This document shows positions 5,547 to 6,588 of a DNA stretch of 6,588 nt, one piece after another. Below the pieces are notes generated by a model that saw only the letters and a program-made list of their open reading frames with translations, made no database searches and was not told the origin of the DNA. The stretch is from Candidatus Apopatocola equi. GTDB lineage: Bacteria; Bacillota; Clostridia; Oscillospirales; Oscillospiraceae. The position numbers and the translations under genes are program-made. The DNA is taken from contig JAGHSH010000009.1 in assembly GCA_018065965.1 (NCBI GenBank), positions 1 to 6,588 on the forward strand. The letters are read 5' to 3'. Position 1 is the first letter of the stretch; each line of letters opens with the position of its first letter.

Positions 5547-6438
5547 ATTTCAGCGCTTTGGGATCCAGCGCATCCCGGAGGCCGTCGCCAATGAGGTTGA
5601 TGGAGAGTGCGGTCAGGGCAATAGCAAGGCCGGGGAACACCGCCGTGTGGGGCGAAGTGCGAAAATAGTTCTGGGCATAGTTCAGCATGGCGCCCCATTC
5701 CGGCGACGGCGGCGCAACGCCGACACCGATAAAGCTGAGACCGGCCGCCGAGAGCAGCATGGAAGAAATGCTCATGGTCGCATCCACAATAATCGGATCG
5801 ATCGCGTTGGGCAGGATGTGCCGGGTCACCAGGGCAAGAGTGGGCGTACCGCTGAGGCGGGCAGCCTTGACGTAATCCTGCTCCACCACGCTGAAGAGCA
5901 CCGCGCGGATGCGCGTGACGAAGCCCGGCACCGAAATGACCGTAAGGGTAAGGATCATATTCGCCACGGAGCCACCAAGAACGGCCAGCAGAAGCAGCGC
6001 CAGCAGAAGGTAGGGAATGCTCGTTCCCACATCCACGATGCGCATGATCACAAAGTCGGCTCTCTTGCTCAGGGCACACACAGAAGCCAAGGCTGCCCCG
6101 ATCAAAAGAGCAAGCAGGGTCGAGCCCACGCCGATTCCCACGGTGATGCGGGTGCCGTAAACGACACGGGCAAAAATGTCGCGTCCCAGATGGTCGGTGC
6201 CGAAAAGATGGCCTGCTCGCGGCGTGAGCAGTTTGTCGCGGACACTGTAGGCAGTAATCATCTCCGCAGGTACGATGCGCTCGGCAAAGATGATCACGAA
6301 AAGCACCAGCAGGAAGAATATCAGGCCGAAAACAGCCGGAACATTGTAGAGATAGCGCTTGACCACCTCCCGCAGCAGGTTGGTATGCCGGGGAGAAGAG
6401 GCATTATCATAGATATTTTTCGGATTCGTTTTAGCCAT
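5545..6438 (-). CDS. Peptide/nickel-type ABC importer permease, second subunit (OppC/DppC-like)
   Basis: A 297-residue inner-membrane permease of the BPD_transp_1 fold that forms half of the channel. A cytoplasmic N-terminus (1-30) is followed by a first hydrophobic segment (about 34-52), then the family motif FGTDHLGRDIFARVVYGTR (79-97). Further hydrophobic segments lie near 99-121, 138-155 and 157-173, with others around 220-240 and 266-284. The EAA loop that docks the ATPases is DYVKAARLSGTPTLALVTRH (188-207), followed by ILPN (208-211). The start at 6438 is preferred over the in-frame ATG at 6474: it has GAGG eight bases upstream, and its A is shared with the TGA of the previous permease (TGATG). 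The longer version would overlap that gene by 37 bases. Substrate specificity cannot be read from a permease. Confidence 0.92.
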   Translation of the reverse strand: MAKTNPKNIYDNASSPRHTNLLREVVKRYLYNVPAVFGLIFFLLVLFVIIFAERIVPAEMITAYSVRDKLLTPRAGHLFGTDHLGRDIFARVVYGTRITVGIGVGSTLLALLIGAALASVCALSKRADFVIMRIVDVGTSIPYLLLALLLLAVLGGSVANMILTLTVISVPGFVTRIRAVLFSVVEQDYVKAARLSGTPTLALVTRHILPNAIDPIIVDATMSISSMLLSAAGLSFIGVGVAPPSPEWGAMLNYAQNYFRTSPHTAVFPGLAIALTALSINLIGDGLRDALDPKALK

Positions 6439-6588
6439 CACTGATACCTCGCACGAATTCTCGGGTCGATCCACGCATAGAGGATGTCAAGGATCACCAT
6501 GGACGCCATGAAAATGAAGGCCAGCAGCAGCGCACAGGTCATGGTAACGGGAACATCCTTGGTCAGAACTCCCTTGAGAATGTATGTG
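6438..6588 (-). CDS. Peptide/nickel-type ABC importer permease, first subunit (OppB/DppB-like), C-terminal end
   Basis: Only the last 49 residues lie in the window; the gene runs off the right edge. The tail shows a KDVPV segment, a hydrophobic membrane span (about MTCALLLAFIFMASMVIL), then LYAWIDPRIR near the end. That pattern, a last helix followed by LLYxxxDPRIR, is typical of the first permease of dipeptide and oligopeptide importers. Its TGA (6440-6438) overlaps the start of the second permease by one base. The ribosome pairing and order B-C-D-F-A support one operon whose promoter lies outside the window. Confidence 0.88.
   Translation of the reverse strand, partial: TYILKGVLTKDVPVTMTCALLLAFIFMASMVILDILYAWIDPRIRARYQ

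Noticed and set aside
3517..5594. Plus-strand frames of about 350-380 residues opposite the two ATPases
   Set aside because: The minus strand carries full sets of ABC ATPase motifs; the antisense products show no domain and no ribosome site.
5531..6444. Plus-strand 303-residue frame and a second minus-strand frame over the permease
   Set aside because: Both are shadows of the permease, whose EAA loop, GTDHLGRD motif and membrane segments are clear.
6439..6474. Longer permease start at ATG 6474
   Set aside because: It would overlap the upstream permease by 37 bases; ATG 6438 has GAGG at good spacing and a TGATG junction.

Overview
The window looks chromosomal and comes from a GC-rich member of the Clostridia, probably a gut anaerobe of the Oscillospiraceae/Ruminococcaceae type. 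This rests on the AGGAGG-type ribosome sites, a Gram-positive-style lipoprotein binding protein, an oxidoreductase with two ferredoxin-like clusters, and a MerR-type promoter layout. The genus cannot be named from sequence alone.

Layout. Bases 1-130 hold no gene I can name, only short open frames at the window edge. From about 126 to 1783, on the plus strand, there is a two-gene unit: a promoter with a 19-bp spacer and a central dyad (the MerR-family signature), a leader with a hairpin, an aldo/keto reductase with a C-terminal pair of [4Fe-4S] motifs, and a Nudix hydrolase starting about 10 bases after the reductase stop. A strong hairpin at 1801-1833, with A/T runs on both sides, ends this unit and also the convergent operon.

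From 6588 down to 1854, on the minus strand, lies most of a family-5 (peptide/nickel type, Dpp/Opp-like) ABC importer operon. In transcription order it has the tail of the first permease, the second permease, two ATPases, and last the lipoprotein that captures substrate. The first permease stop and second permease start overlap as TGATG. The second permease stop overlaps the ribosome site of the first ATPase. The gene for the second ATPase has no clear ribosome site. All this points to one coupled transcript. Substrate would be bound outside the membrane by the lipoprotein, moved through the permease pair, and driven by the ATPase pair. Oligopeptides or dipeptides are the likeliest cargo, but the family also includes nickel, glutathione and murein-peptide importers.

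The points most worth a second look are the Lys-to-Arg change in the Walker A motif of the first ATPase, the MerR-like operator in front of the Fe-S reductase, and the identical four-cysteine spacing in both ATPase C-termini. I see no mobile element, CRISPR array or RNA gene, and nothing that requires a wholly new system.
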